The notes below the pieces were generated by a model. It saw only the letters and a program-made list of their open reading frames with translations, did no database searches and was not told the origin of the DNA. The position numbers were made by a program, and so were the translations under genes. Below, in pieces: positions 5,937 to 14,160 of a DNA stretch of 22,847 nt. Within the stretch, counting starts at the first letter, position 1, and each line of letters begins with the position of its first letter. Location: NCBI GenBank assembly GCA_002308235.1, contig DBVS01000047.1, positions 1-22,847 on the forward strand. The letters run 5' to 3'. Source of the DNA: Lachnospiraceae bacterium UBA1258 (GTDB lineage Bacteria > Bacillota > Clostridia > Lachnospirales > Lachnospiraceae).

Positions 5937-8435
5937 ATGACCAGAAGGAAAATTGTTAAGCCTGTCGTAAAATTTTCCGACAGGCTTAAAAAATATTTAT
6001 TGATCGTGCTTCAGACCCTTTTCGGGGTCTTAATTGGCTTGTGCTTTTTTATCTATAATGCAAATTCAAGATTCACCATCGAAGTCTTAAACGATTCCGC
6101 GGACTATGTTCCCGCTTTCCACGAATTCAGTACGGATTATTATGATTCTTCCGTATATACTGACAATCTTTATGAGAAGATTTACGAAATCCTCGACTAC
6201 GGTGCTCTGAACGGTATTTTTGCCACCGGAGGCATGTATGACGCTGACAAGCCTGTTTTCATAGGCGCCTATGTGCACAGAAACGACAAGGATCCCTATA
6301 CCGGACCTGACTGCGCATATCGTCTCGAAGACCTGCTTTTCTGGGGGCGGAATCGTGTAGACGTTTATTTTTCGCGCTTTAAGACAAAGAAAGAATACGA
6401 TGAATTCTTTGGCTATGAAACCGAACCAAAGGCAGAATCGGAGTCTTCTGAAGAAAATACGGAGGCTTCAACCAAGGATTATGCCAACTTTGATATCGTC
6501 GAAAACAGATTTAAGACCGTTGAAGGCAAGAATCTTGAAGAATATGCAAAAGATGACGAAGAGTACAAGATACTCACGGATAATCTTATAAAAGCCACAA
6601 CCGGGCTTCAGTCCGATTACGATAAATACAATAAATACTATAATCGTTTCAACGCAAATTCCACCAATGTGCGTTTCTTTTTGATGACCGATAAGAACGG
6701 TCAGAGGAACGTTATCACCAATGCCGAGGGCGTGAGCCGTAACATAAACGAAGACAAGATTACCGCTTTTTTCAAGGAATACGGTGAATATGTCTATATT
6801 TATCCTTCCGACAGCAAATACAAATTCCTTACGAATACGCCCATCGTTTACGAAAACGTTAAAGCATATATCAATGATTATTTCGGATATGCCTATTCGG
6901 ATGAAGTAAAACTCTGGGTTGCCATTGACACGGAATACGGCGTTGAGGACGTATTTAAGAGCAATTACAAAACTTTTGTGGAAATGTCACGGCTCATTCC
7001 ATGGATCCTTTCACTGGGAATGGTTTCCCTGATCGCTTTCTTTGCGCTGGCTGTAGTGATAATCTTCAGGGAGAAGCGGACTTACTCTTATGAAGGTGCT
7101 TCCGACGACCTCGGAGACTTTGACAGACTTCCCATCGAGATCGGTGTTCTTTTCTTTGTGATACTGGTTATCCTTTTGTTTTTGGGAAACATGCTCATCG
7201 TAAGAAACGTTGTGGGGCAGGGGGGAGATTTTACCACAGCAGTGGTGCCTCTTTCCATCATGCTTGCCATCGACCTCTTTGTAAGCCTTTTGTTTTTCTA
7301 CGGATTTGCCAGAAGAGTTATCTGCAAGAACCTGTTTAAGGGCAGCATTGCTTCCATGCTCTATCCCTTCTTTTCGAAGATATTCGGTAAGGTATACAGA
7401 AAATTCTGGAGAACTTACGACAGTGCGGGTGTGGCGGTAAGAACATGGAGTGCCTATGTTTTCTTCCTGATTTTTAATGTATTCTTCGGAAGTATGCTCA
7501 TTTTCGGCGGATTCGCATGGGTTGCCATGATTGCCCTTGCCGTATTTGACCTTTCCGTCGGTATCATTCTTTACAGAAGAAGCATGGAAAGAAAGAAGAT
7601 CGTTGACGGAATCCGAAAGATAAACGACGGGGATTACGAATATCAGATCGAAGACAAAAAGATGCACGGCGATAACAAGGAATTTGCGGACGCCGTAAAT
7701 AACATCGGCCAGGGTATCAAAACAGCGGTTGAGATGAACATAAAAGATGAGAAGATGAAAGCGGACCTGATCACCAATGTATCTCACGATATCAAGACTC
7801 CCCTTACGTCTCTCATTAACTATATCGATCTTTTAAAACGCGAAAATATCGACAATCCCAAGGCCAGCAAGTATATTGCGATTTTGGATGAAAAGTCCCA
7901 GAGACTTAAACAGCTTACCTTTGACCTGGTTGAGGCATCAAAGATCACTTCCGGAAACATCAATCTTGATATGAACGAGATTGATTTTGTGGAGCTTTTG
8001 AATCAGGCCGTGGGAGAGTTTGAAGAGAGATTTGCCGAAAGAAAACTTGAAGTTATAAAGACGATCCAGGGTTCCACCGCACATATTATGGCCGATCCCG
8101 CCAGAATGTGGCGAATTATCGAGAATCTTTTCAACAATGTCTACAAGTATGCGCTTGAAGATACCAGAGTATACATAGACCTGGCCACCCTTGTTGCGGG
8201 AGAGACCAGGTCCGTTACGATGTCTGTTAAGAATATTTCGACACAGCAGTTAAATATTCCTGCCGAAGAACTTACCGAAAGATTTATAAGGGGCGACGTA
8301 TCAAGAAGCACCGAAGGTACGGGTCTGGGTCTTTCGATTGCGAAGAGCCTCACTATTGCCATGGGCGGAACCTTTGAAATCTACCTTGACGGAGATCTCT
8401 TTAAGGTTATGATCACATTTCCCCGTATCGATTAG
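5937..8435 (+). CDS. VanS-like multi-pass membrane sensor histidine kinase
   Basis: An 832-aa kinase, far larger than a typical two-TM sensor. TM1 (20-40) leads to a large extracytoplasmic region (about 41-350) with an acidic Ser/Glu stretch near 162-180. Four or five more membrane segments follow (about 354-376, 401-424, 436-460, 506-540), then a HAMP-like linker. The dimerisation domain has SHDIKTPLTSLINYIDLL with His617. The ATPase domain has the N-box NLFNNVYKYA (Asn734) and G2 box GTGLGLS (794-800), but the usual DxGxG G1 box is replaced by KNIS, as in many clostridial VanS-like kinases. GGAG precedes the start. It presumably phosphorylates the adjacent regulator; the signal is unknown. 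Confidence 0.93.
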   Translation: MTRRKIVKPVVKFSDRLKKYLLIVLQTLFGVLIGLCFFIYNANSRFTIEVLNDSADYVPAFHEFSTDYYDSSVYTDNLYEKIYEILDYGALNGIFATGGMYDADKPVFIGAYVHRNDKDPYTGPDCAYRLEDLLFWGRNRVDVYFSRFKTKKEYDEFFGYETEPKAESESSEENTEASTKDYANFDIVENRFKTVEGKNLEEYAKDDEEYKILTDNLIKATTGLQSDYDKYNKYYNRFNANSTNVRFFLMTDKNGQRNVITNAEGVSRNINEDKITAFFKEYGEYVYIYPSDSKYKFLTNTPIVYENVKAYINDYFGYAYSDEVKLWVAIDTEYGVEDVFKSNYKTFVEMSRLIPWILSLGMVSLIAFFALAVVIIFREKRTYSYEGASDDLGDFDRLPIEIGVLFFVILVILLFLGNMLIVRNVVGQGGDFTTAVVPLSIMLAIDLFVSLLFFYGFARRVICKNLFKGSIASMLYPFFSKIFGKVYRKFWRTYDSAGVAVRTWSAYVFFLIFNVFFGSMLIFGGFAWVAMIALAVFDLSVGIILYRRSMERKKIVDGIRKINDGDYEYQIEDKKMHGDNKEFADAVNNIGQGIKTAVEMNIKDEKMKADLITNVSHDIKTPLTSLINYIDLLKRENIDNPKASKYIAILDEKSQRLKQLTFDLVEASKITSGNINLDMNEIDFVELLNQAVGEFEERFAERKLEVIKTIQGSTAHIMADPARMWRIIENLFNNVYKYALEDTRVYIDLATLVAGETRSVTMSVKNISTQQLNIPAEELTERFIRGDVSRSTEGTGLGLSIAKSLTIAMGGTFEIYLDGDLFKVMITFPRID

Positions 8436-8436
8436 A

Positions 8437-9627
8437 TCAGTTTAATTCAAAGTTCTGGCGTTGGTTGTATTTTGCCAGCACCTCACGGATCTTTTCCGTT
8501 GAGGTGGTCACGTTTGAAACCGAAATATCATGATTCATAAAGTCGATTATCTGTGCCACGAACTTGCTTACATCGGCCTCCAGATAATACGGCTTTTCTT
8601 TTGCCTCGGGAATGGTGTAGATAAGGTTGGTGGTGATGATCTTATCGAAAATACACTGTTCGTATGCTTTGTCAAAGGCTTCAAGACCGTTGTTGAACTG
8701 TCCGAAGGTTGCAAGGATGAAGATCCTCTTTGCATTCATTCCTTTTATCTGTTTTGCGGTATCAAGAATGCTTTCACCGGAAGAGATGATGTCATCGATG
8801 ATGATAACGTCTTTGCCGTCCAAATTATCGCCCAGGAATTCATGAGCAACTATGGGGTTCTTTCCGTTGATGATGGTGCTGTAATCTCTGCGCTTGTAGA
8901 AAAGACCCGCATCCACACCGAGAACACCCGCAAAATATACGGCTCTGTCAAGGGCGCCTTCATCGGGGGAAATGACAACGGTGTGTTCTTTGTCGATGAT
9001 CATGTCATCAACGCTTTCAAGAAGAGTCTTAAGGAACTGATAATATGCACTGAAATTGTCAAAACCGCAAAGAGGTGTGGCATTCTGAACTCTGGGGTCG
9101 TGAGCGTCGAAGGTCACAAAATTCGAAACACCCATTTCGTTTAATTCTTCCAAAGCATAAGCGCAGTCAAGAGATTCTCTTGCGGATTTTTTATGCTGTC
9201 TGCCCTCGTAAAGATAGGGCATGATAACGTTGATCCTGCGTGCCTTACCCGTTGCGGCCTGAATGATTCTTTTTAAATCCTGATAGTGATCGTCGGGGGA
9301 TTTGTGATTTATGTAACCGTTCATGTTGTAGGTTATTGAATTATTGCAGACATCAACGAGAATGAACAGATCCTTACCGCGGACGGACTCGTTGAAAAGT
9401 CCCTTTGCTTCACCGGAACCGAATCTGGGAACGGAAGCGTCTATGAGATAAGAGGGCTCCACATATCCGTGAAAAGCAGGGTCATTTTTGTATACGGCCT
9501 TCGCGTTCTTTCTGAATTCAACAAGATAGTTGTTGACGCTTTTGGCAAATTTTGCGGCCGAATCAAGGGCCACAAGCTTTAAGGGTGCCACGGGAAGTGA
9601 ATTTTCAAGAAGTCTTAAATTAGGCAT
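8437..9627 (-). CDS. prs: Ribose-phosphate pyrophosphokinase (long variant)
   Basis: PRPP synthetase makes 5-phosphoribosyl diphosphate from ribose 5-phosphate and ATP for nucleotide, His, Trp and NAD synthesis. Recognisable elements are MPYLYEGRQHKKSARESLD (the ATP-binding loop, canonical ARQDRK...REP), FVTFDAHDPRVQN (metal-binding DxH region) and VIIIDDIISSGESI (ribose-5-phosphate loop, canonical DDMIDTAGT). At 396 aa it is about 80 residues longer than the usual 315 or so and has substitutions in each loop, so it belongs to a divergent subgroup; a regulatory or paralogous role is possible. AAAGGA lies 8 bases before the ATG. It is transcribed alone and converges on the kinase gene with one base between. 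Confidence 0.88.
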   Translation of the reverse strand: MPNLRLLENSLPVAPLKLVALDSAAKFAKSVNNYLVEFRKNAKAVYKNDPAFHGYVEPSYLIDASVPRFGSGEAKGLFNESVRGKDLFILVDVCNNSITYNMNGYINHKSPDDHYQDLKRIIQAATGKARRINVIMPYLYEGRQHKKSARESLDCAYALEELNEMGVSNFVTFDAHDPRVQNATPLCGFDNFSAYYQFLKTLLESVDDMIIDKEHTVVISPDEGALDRAVYFAGVLGVDAGLFYKRRDYSTIINGKNPIVAHEFLGDNLDGKDVIIIDDIISSGESILDTAKQIKGMNAKRIFILATFGQFNNGLEAFDKAYEQCIFDKIITTNLIYTIPEAKEKPYYLEADVSKFVAQIIDFMNHDISVSNVTTSTEKIREVLAKYNQRQNFELN

Positions 9628-9686
9628 TTTCTGAATCCTTTCGTGAATGTGCCCCGAGAGTGCGAGACACTTTTGAACGCATAAAG

Positions 9687-9713
9687 ATTATCACAATTTG
9701 CTCTTTATTTCAA
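9687..9713 (-). promoter_or_regulatory. Promoter for prs
   Basis: On the minus strand TTGAAA (9713-9708) is followed after 15 bases by GATAAT (9692-9687), which carries a TGN extension (TGTGATAAT). The short spacer is offset by the extended -10. Transcription would begin near 9680, giving a leader of about 50 bases containing the AAAGGA ribosome site. Confidence 0.55.
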
Positions 9714-9741
9714 TGAATCTCTGTTCCCTTATCTCATTTTG

Positions 9742-9750
9742 TGTTATCCT
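9742..9750 (+). promoter_or_regulatory. Extended -10 promoter for the DUF512–der operon
   Basis: TGTTATCCT is an extended -10 (TGN plus TATCCT, 4 of 6 matches). The -35 position near 9722-9727 matches poorly. The predicted start near 9757 lies within the palindrome at 9747-9758. The assignment is supported by this being the only plus-strand promoter-like sequence between the divergent genes. Confidence 0.4.
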
Positions 9751-9758
9751 AATTAGGA
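9747..9758. repeat. 12-bp perfect palindrome over the promoter start site
   Basis: TCCTAATTAGGA equals its own reverse complement and spans the end of the putative -10 and the predicted transcription start of the long operon. Its position fits a repressor operator; no known regulator motif is matched with confidence. Confidence 0.45.
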
Positions 9759-9774
9759 ACATTGGAGTATGACT

Positions 9775-11112
9775 ATGAACAAAGCAAATGAAAGCCACGT
9801 AATAAGCGCGGTAACTGCGGGCAGTCCCGCCGAAGCCGCAGGAATAAAAGCAGGCGACAAAATAATAAGCATTAACGGAGAGCCCGTTGAAGATATTTTC
9901 GATTACAGATACAACATCCTTTCGGAAAAACTCGAAATAACTGTTTTGAGGGGTGAAGAAGAGCTTTCCTTTACCGTTTTGAAAGAAGAGGATGACGATC
10001 CGGGACTTGAGTTTAAGTCGGGTCTTATGGACGAATACAGAAGGTGCAGAAACAACTGTATTTTTTGCTTTATCGATCAGATGCCGCCCGGAATGAGAGA
10101 AACCCTGTATTTTAAAGACGATGATTCACGTCTTTCTTTTTTGCAGGGTAATTACGTGACCCTTACGAATTTAAGCGAAAAGGACGTTGACAGGATAATC
10201 CGTTTCAAGATGGAGCCCATCAACATTTCCTTCCAGACCACAAATCCCGAACTTCGCTGTAAGATGTTAAATAACCGCTTTGCGGGGGAATCCTTAAAGA
10301 TCGCGGACCGTTTGTTTGAAGCGGGAGTCACCATGAACGGTCAGATCGTGCTTTGTAAGGGTGTAAACGACGGAGCTGAGCTTGAAAGAACCATAGTGGA
10401 CCTCGGTAAATATGCCCCTGTACTTGAAAGTATTTCCGTGGTGCCTGTTGGACTTACTAAATTCAGAGAGGGCCTTTATCCCCTTGAGCCCTTTGAAAAA
10501 GAAGATGCATGCAAGGTTATAGACCTGATCGAAAAGTACCAGAAAATCTTTTATGAAAAGTTCGGCCTTCATCTGGTTCATGCCAGTGATGAGTGGTATA
10601 TCCTGGCAGGCCGCGAAGTGCCCGAAGAAGACAGGTACGACGGATATTTGCAGCTCGAAAACGGCGTAGGTATGGTAAGGCTTCAAAAGACCGAATTCTA
10701 CGAAGCTTTAAACGACGGACCCAAAGGTCTCGCCAAATTTATGTTAAAGCCTCATAAATGCACCATAGTTACGGGGCGCCTCGCTTATCCTTATATCAAA
10801 GAATACTCGGAAGCCCTTATGAAAGCTTACCCGAAGATGAAAGTTAACGTAGTCGCCATCAGAAACGATTTCTTCGGCGAGCGGATCACCGTGGCTGGAC
10901 TTCTTACGGGGCAGGACATAATAGCTCAGCTTAAAGAAATACCTCATTACGACAATATTCTTTTACCTGAGTGCGTACTTAAGGCAGATGACCCGATTTT
11001 CCTTGATGACGTGCGTCTTTCGGAACTTGAGAATGCTTTACAAGTAAAGGCGCAGGTTGTAAAATCAAACGGACAGGCGTTATTTAATGCAATGCTCGGA
11101 ATTAAAGGATAA
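9775..11112 (+). CDS. DUF512 protein: PDZ plus radical-SAM-like domains
   Basis: A 445-aa protein of the DUF512 family, common beside der in Clostridia and of unknown function. The N-terminal 65 or so residues form a PDZ-like domain (AGSPAEAAGIKAGDKIISING). Next comes CRNNCIFCF (Cys91, Cys95, Cys98), a CX3CX2C cluster as in radical SAM enzymes, with MNGQIVLCKGVNDG and ISVVPVGLTKFR. The C-terminal part carries the DUF512 region (GYLQLENGVGMVR onward). It probably binds a 4Fe-4S cluster; substrate unknown. I prefer the ATG at 9775 because GGAG at 9764-9767 is 7 bases away; the ATG at 9769 would be only one base from it. It is first in the long operon. Confidence 0.9.
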   Translation: MNKANESHVISAVTAGSPAEAAGIKAGDKIISINGEPVEDIFDYRYNILSEKLEITVLRGEEELSFTVLKEEDDDPGLEFKSGLMDEYRRCRNNCIFCFIDQMPPGMRETLYFKDDDSRLSFLQGNYVTLTNLSEKDVDRIIRFKMEPINISFQTTNPELRCKMLNNRFAGESLKIADRLFEAGVTMNGQIVLCKGVNDGAELERTIVDLGKYAPVLESISVVPVGLTKFREGLYPLEPFEKEDACKVIDLIEKYQKIFYEKFGLHLVHASDEWYILAGREVPEEDRYDGYLQLENGVGMVRLQKTEFYEALNDGPKGLAKFMLKPHKCTIVTGRLAYPYIKEYSEALMKAYPKMKVNVVAIRNDFFGERITVAGLLTGQDIIAQLKEIPHYDNILLPECVLKADDPIFLDDVRLSELENALQVKAQVVKSNGQALFNAMLGIKG

Positions 11113-11153
11113 TTAAGCCCTTTATCAAAGATTTTAAATATACGGGAGATATG

Positions 11154-12485
11154 ATGAAAAGAAAACCGATAGTAGCCGTTGTTGGAAGACCCAACGTCGG
11201 AAAATCAACTTTTTTCAACGCGGTTGCGGGAGAAAAGATATCAATAGTTAAAGATACCCCCGGGGTAACCAGAGACAGAATATATGTTGACGTATCCTGG
11301 CTTGACCGTTCCTTTACTTTGGTTGATACCGGCGGTATTGAGCCCGACACCAGCGATACACTTTTAAAACAGATGAGAGAGCAGGCAGAGATTGCCATTG
11401 CAACTGCGGACGTTATTTTATTTATGACTGACGTAAAGCAGGGCCTGGTGGATTCTGATTCAAAGGTCTGCGACATGCTTCGCCGTTCCGGAAAGCCTGT
11501 AATTCTCGTAGTTAACAAGGTTGATGACTTTAACAAGTATATGCCCGATGTATATGAGTTTTATAACCTGGGAATCGGCGATCCCTTTGCCGTATCTTCC
11601 GTAAACAGACTGGGCTTCGGAGATCTTCTTGATGAAGTGATCAAATTTTTCCCCGAAGACGCAGGTTTAGAGGAAGAAGACGACCGCATCAGGGTAGCGG
11701 TTGTGGGCAAACCGAACGTTGGCAAGAGCTCCCTCATCAATAAGATCCTCGGCGAAAACAGACTTATTGTTTCGGATATAGCCGGCACCACCAGAGATGC
11801 CGTGGATACGAATGTTAAATATAACGGCAAAGAATATGTTTTCATAGACACCGCCGGTGTCAGAAGAAAAGCAAAGATTAAGGAAGACCTTGAAAAGTAC
11901 ATGATTGTCCGCACCCTCGGAGCCGTTGACAGAGCGGATGTGGTGCTTCTTCTAATCGATGCTGTTGAAGGCGTAACGGAGCAGGATGCGAAGATCGCGG
12001 GTATCGCTCACGATAACGGCAAGGCCATTATTGTTGTGGTAAACAAGTGGGATGCCATCGAGAAAAACGATAAGACCATATACAAATTTACCGAGGATGT
12101 GAAAAACACCCTTTCCTTCATGCAATATGCGGAAATTCTCTTTATTTCCGCCAAGACCGGTCAGAGAATCTCAAAGCTTTTTGAGATGATCGATGCGGTT
12201 CACGCAAATTACTGTATGAGGATCGGCACCGGTGTCCTTAACGAAATCATGACCAAGGCGGTTGCCATGCAGCAGCCTCCCACGGATAAGGGCAAGCGGC
12301 TTAAGCTTTTCTATATTACCCAGGCAAGTGTCAAGCCCCCGACCTTTGTTATCTTCGTAAACGACAAGGAACTTATGCATTTTTCATACACAAGATACAT
12401 TGAGAACCAGATCAGGGAAACCTTCGGATTTACGGGTACTCCGCTTCATTTTATCATCAGACAGAGAGAGGATAATGACAAATGA
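11154..12485 (+). CDS. der: Ribosome-associated GTPase Der (EngA)
   Basis: Der has two tandem GTPase domains and a C-terminal KH-like domain and is essential for 50S maturation. G domain 1 shows GRPNVGKS (11-18), DTPGVTRD, DTGG and NKVD (121-124). G domain 2 shows GKPNVGKS (185-192), GTTRDAVD, DTAG and NKWD (297-300). The C-terminal region has the usual TQASVKPPTFVIFVND and YIENQIRETFGFTGTP. At 443 aa it is the normal length. Of two adjacent ATG codons I prefer 11154, 5 bases after GGGAG; 11151 would be only 2 bases away. Its last codons overlap plsY by ATGA. Confidence 0.97.
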   Translation: MKRKPIVAVVGRPNVGKSTFFNAVAGEKISIVKDTPGVTRDRIYVDVSWLDRSFTLVDTGGIEPDTSDTLLKQMREQAEIAIATADVILFMTDVKQGLVDSDSKVCDMLRRSGKPVILVVNKVDDFNKYMPDVYEFYNLGIGDPFAVSSVNRLGFGDLLDEVIKFFPEDAGLEEEDDRIRVAVVGKPNVGKSSLINKILGENRLIVSDIAGTTRDAVDTNVKYNGKEYVFIDTAGVRRKAKIKEDLEKYMIVRTLGAVDRADVVLLLIDAVEGVTEQDAKIAGIAHDNGKAIIVVVNKWDAIEKNDKTIYKFTEDVKNTLSFMQYAEILFISAKTGQRISKLFEMIDAVHANYCMRIGTGVLNEIMTKAVAMQQPPTDKGKRLKLFYITQASVKPPTFVIFVNDKELMHFSYTRYIENQIRETFGFTGTPLHFIIRQREDNDK

Positions 12486-13156
12486 TAATTTCACGTTTGA
12501 TTTGTCTTGCAATGGGTTATGTTTTCGGTGCATTCCAGACCGCGTTTTTCTACGGTAAGATGAAAGGCATCGATATAAGGGAACATGGAAGCGGAAACTC
12601 GGGAACCACGAATACTTTAAGGGTTCTCGGTACAAAGGCGGGGCTGATCGTTTTTGCGGGAGATATGATCAAATCGATTCTTGCTCTTTTGGTAACCCGA
12701 CTCATATTTGCAGGTTCTTATCCCGATATTTTGCCGCTTTTATGCATCTATACCGGTACAGGCTGCGTTCTCGGACACAACTTCCCCTTCTACATGAGTT
12801 TTAAGGGCGGCAAAGGCATTGCGGCTACCGGCGGTATAATGATCGCCATGCATCCTTTGTATATTCCTGTAGGCTTGCTGGTTTTCTTCGGAACCTTCTT
12901 TGCCACACATTTTGTGTCTTTGGGTTCCCTGCTTTTGTATCTTACGTTCCTTGTGCAGACCGTTATCATGGGGCAGATGGGACTTTACAATATGGCACAG
13001 GACAATCTTATAGAACTCTACCTGATAGTCTTTTTCCTGACCGTCATGGCCTTCTGGAAGCATCGAGGTAACATCGACAGGCTTATCCACGGCAATGAGA
13101 GAAAGACTTATTTGTCAAAGAAAAATAAAGAAAAAGCAAAAGAGGAGAATAAATGA
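12482..13156 (+). CDS. plsY: Acyl-phosphate:glycerol-3-phosphate acyltransferase PlsY
   Basis: PlsY is a multi-pass membrane enzyme that transfers an acyl group from acyl-phosphate to glycerol 3-phosphate, the first acylation step of phospholipid synthesis in Firmicutes. Family motifs are present: GSGNSGTTNTLR (from residue 36), GHNFPFYMSFKGGKG (from residue 98) and hydrophobic segments throughout. The 224-aa length is normal and ends in a Lys-rich cytoplasmic tail. It starts within der (ATGA overlap) with a purine-rich GAGAGAGGA site upstream, and itself overlaps gpsA by ATGA. Next to gpsA, it sits with the enzyme that makes its substrate. Confidence 0.96.
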   Translation: MIISRLICLAMGYVFGAFQTAFFYGKMKGIDIREHGSGNSGTTNTLRVLGTKAGLIVFAGDMIKSILALLVTRLIFAGSYPDILPLLCIYTGTGCVLGHNFPFYMSFKGGKGIAATGGIMIAMHPLYIPVGLLVFFGTFFATHFVSLGSLLLYLTFLVQTVIMGQMGLYNMAQDNLIELYLIVFFLTVMAFWKHRGNIDRLIHGNERKTYLSKKNKEKAKEENK

Positions 13157-14160
13157 GAATAGGTATAATCGGAGCAGGCAGCTGGGGTATAGCCCTTTCG
13201 GTGCTTCTTCATGAAAACGGTCATAAGATTACCGTTTGGTCGGCGCTTCCCGACGAAATCGACATGCTTAAAGCTGAAAGAGAACACAAGCAGAAACTTC
13301 CGGGAGTAAAATTGCCGGATGACATTGAATTTTCAAAAAATCTTGAAGAAACTGTAAAATCCAACGAATTGCTTGTTTTGGCGGTTCCTTCGCCTTTTGT
13401 GAGAAGTACGTCGCAGAAAATGAAACAATTTGTTAATGCCGGACAGGTTATAGTTAATGTTGCGAAAGGTATTGAAGACGAGACTTTGATGACCCTTTCG
13501 GACGTTATAAAACAGGAAATTCCCCAGGCCGAAGTTGCGGTTATGTGCGGACCCTCCCATGCAGAGGAAGTGGGTCGCGGAATTCCCACCACCATTGTTG
13601 TGGGTGCGAAAAAAAGAAAGACCGCGGAACTTGTTCAGAATACCTTTATGAACGAGCGTTTCAGGGTTTACACAAGCCCTGACGTACTTGGAATGGAGGT
13701 TGGTTCCGCCCTTAAAAATGTGGTTGCTCTTGCTGCCGGAATCGCTGACGGACTCGGTTACGGAGACAATACCAAGGCCGCACTCATCACCAGAGGTATT
13801 GCGGAAATTACCAGACTCGGTACCGCCATGGGCGGAAAATTCGAGACCTTTGCGGGACTTACGGGTATCGGAGATCTTATCGTAACCTGTGCCAGCATGC
13901 ATTCAAGAAACCGTCGCGCAGGTATCCTCATCGGTCAGGGAAAGACCATGCAGGAGGCCATGGACGAAGTTAAGATGGTGGTTGAGGGTGTTTATTCCGC
14001 CAAGGCTGCCGTTAAACTTTCTAAAAAATACAACGTTGAACTTCCCATCATCGAGCAGGTTAACCTGATTCTTTTTGAAAATAAGCCCGCAGCGGATGCG
14101 GTTAAGGATCTGATGCTTCGTGACAAGAAGATTGAGATAGGAGACGGCTTTGAAGAATAA
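13153..14160 (+). CDS. gpsA: NAD(P)-dependent glycerol-3-phosphate dehydrogenase
   Basis: GpsA reduces dihydroxyacetone phosphate to sn-glycerol 3-phosphate, the backbone for phospholipids and the substrate of PlsY encoded just upstream. The N-terminal Rossmann motif is GAGSWG (7-12). VAKGIE, CGPSHAEEVGRGIPT and LKNVVALAAGIADGLGYGDN (putative catalytic Lys188) follow, then FAGLTGIGDLIVTC, all hallmarks of the family. At 335 aa it has the normal length. GGAG lies 5 to 8 bases upstream of the ATG. The end overlaps the TTG start of the next gene by 11 bases. Confidence 0.97.
   Translation: MRIGIIGAGSWGIALSVLLHENGHKITVWSALPDEIDMLKAEREHKQKLPGVKLPDDIEFSKNLEETVKSNELLVLAVPSPFVRSTSQKMKQFVNAGQVIVNVAKGIEDETLMTLSDVIKQEIPQAEVAVMCGPSHAEEVGRGIPTTIVVGAKKRKTAELVQNTFMNERFRVYTSPDVLGMEVGSALKNVVALAAGIADGLGYGDNTKAALITRGIAEITRLGTAMGGKFETFAGLTGIGDLIVTCASMHSRNRRAGILIGQGKTMQEAMDEVKMVVEGVYSAKAAVKLSKKYNVELPIIEQVNLILFENKPAADAVKDLMLRDKKIEIGDGFEE
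14139..14143 (+). promoter_or_regulatory. Ribosome binding site that supports a TTG start
   Basis: AGGAG inside the 3' end of gpsA is 6 bases before TTG at 14150. There is no ATG in that frame until residue 18 (MGSVN), so this site decides the start of the AAA gene. Confidence 0.75.

Noticed and set aside
7011..7787. Long minus-strand reading frame of 258 codons opposite the VanS-like kinase
   Set aside because: Low-complexity, His/Lys/Asp-rich translation with no recognisable domain, wholly opposite a well supported kinase gene with strong motifs; an antisense shadow.
8530..9144. Plus-strand reading frame of 204 codons opposite prs
   Set aside because: Overlaps the PRPP synthetase motifs on the other strand, has no ribosome site and no family features.
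13333..13902. Minus-strand reading frame of 189 codons opposite gpsA
   Set aside because: Entirely antisense to a complete, motif-rich gpsA and without a ribosome site or promoter.
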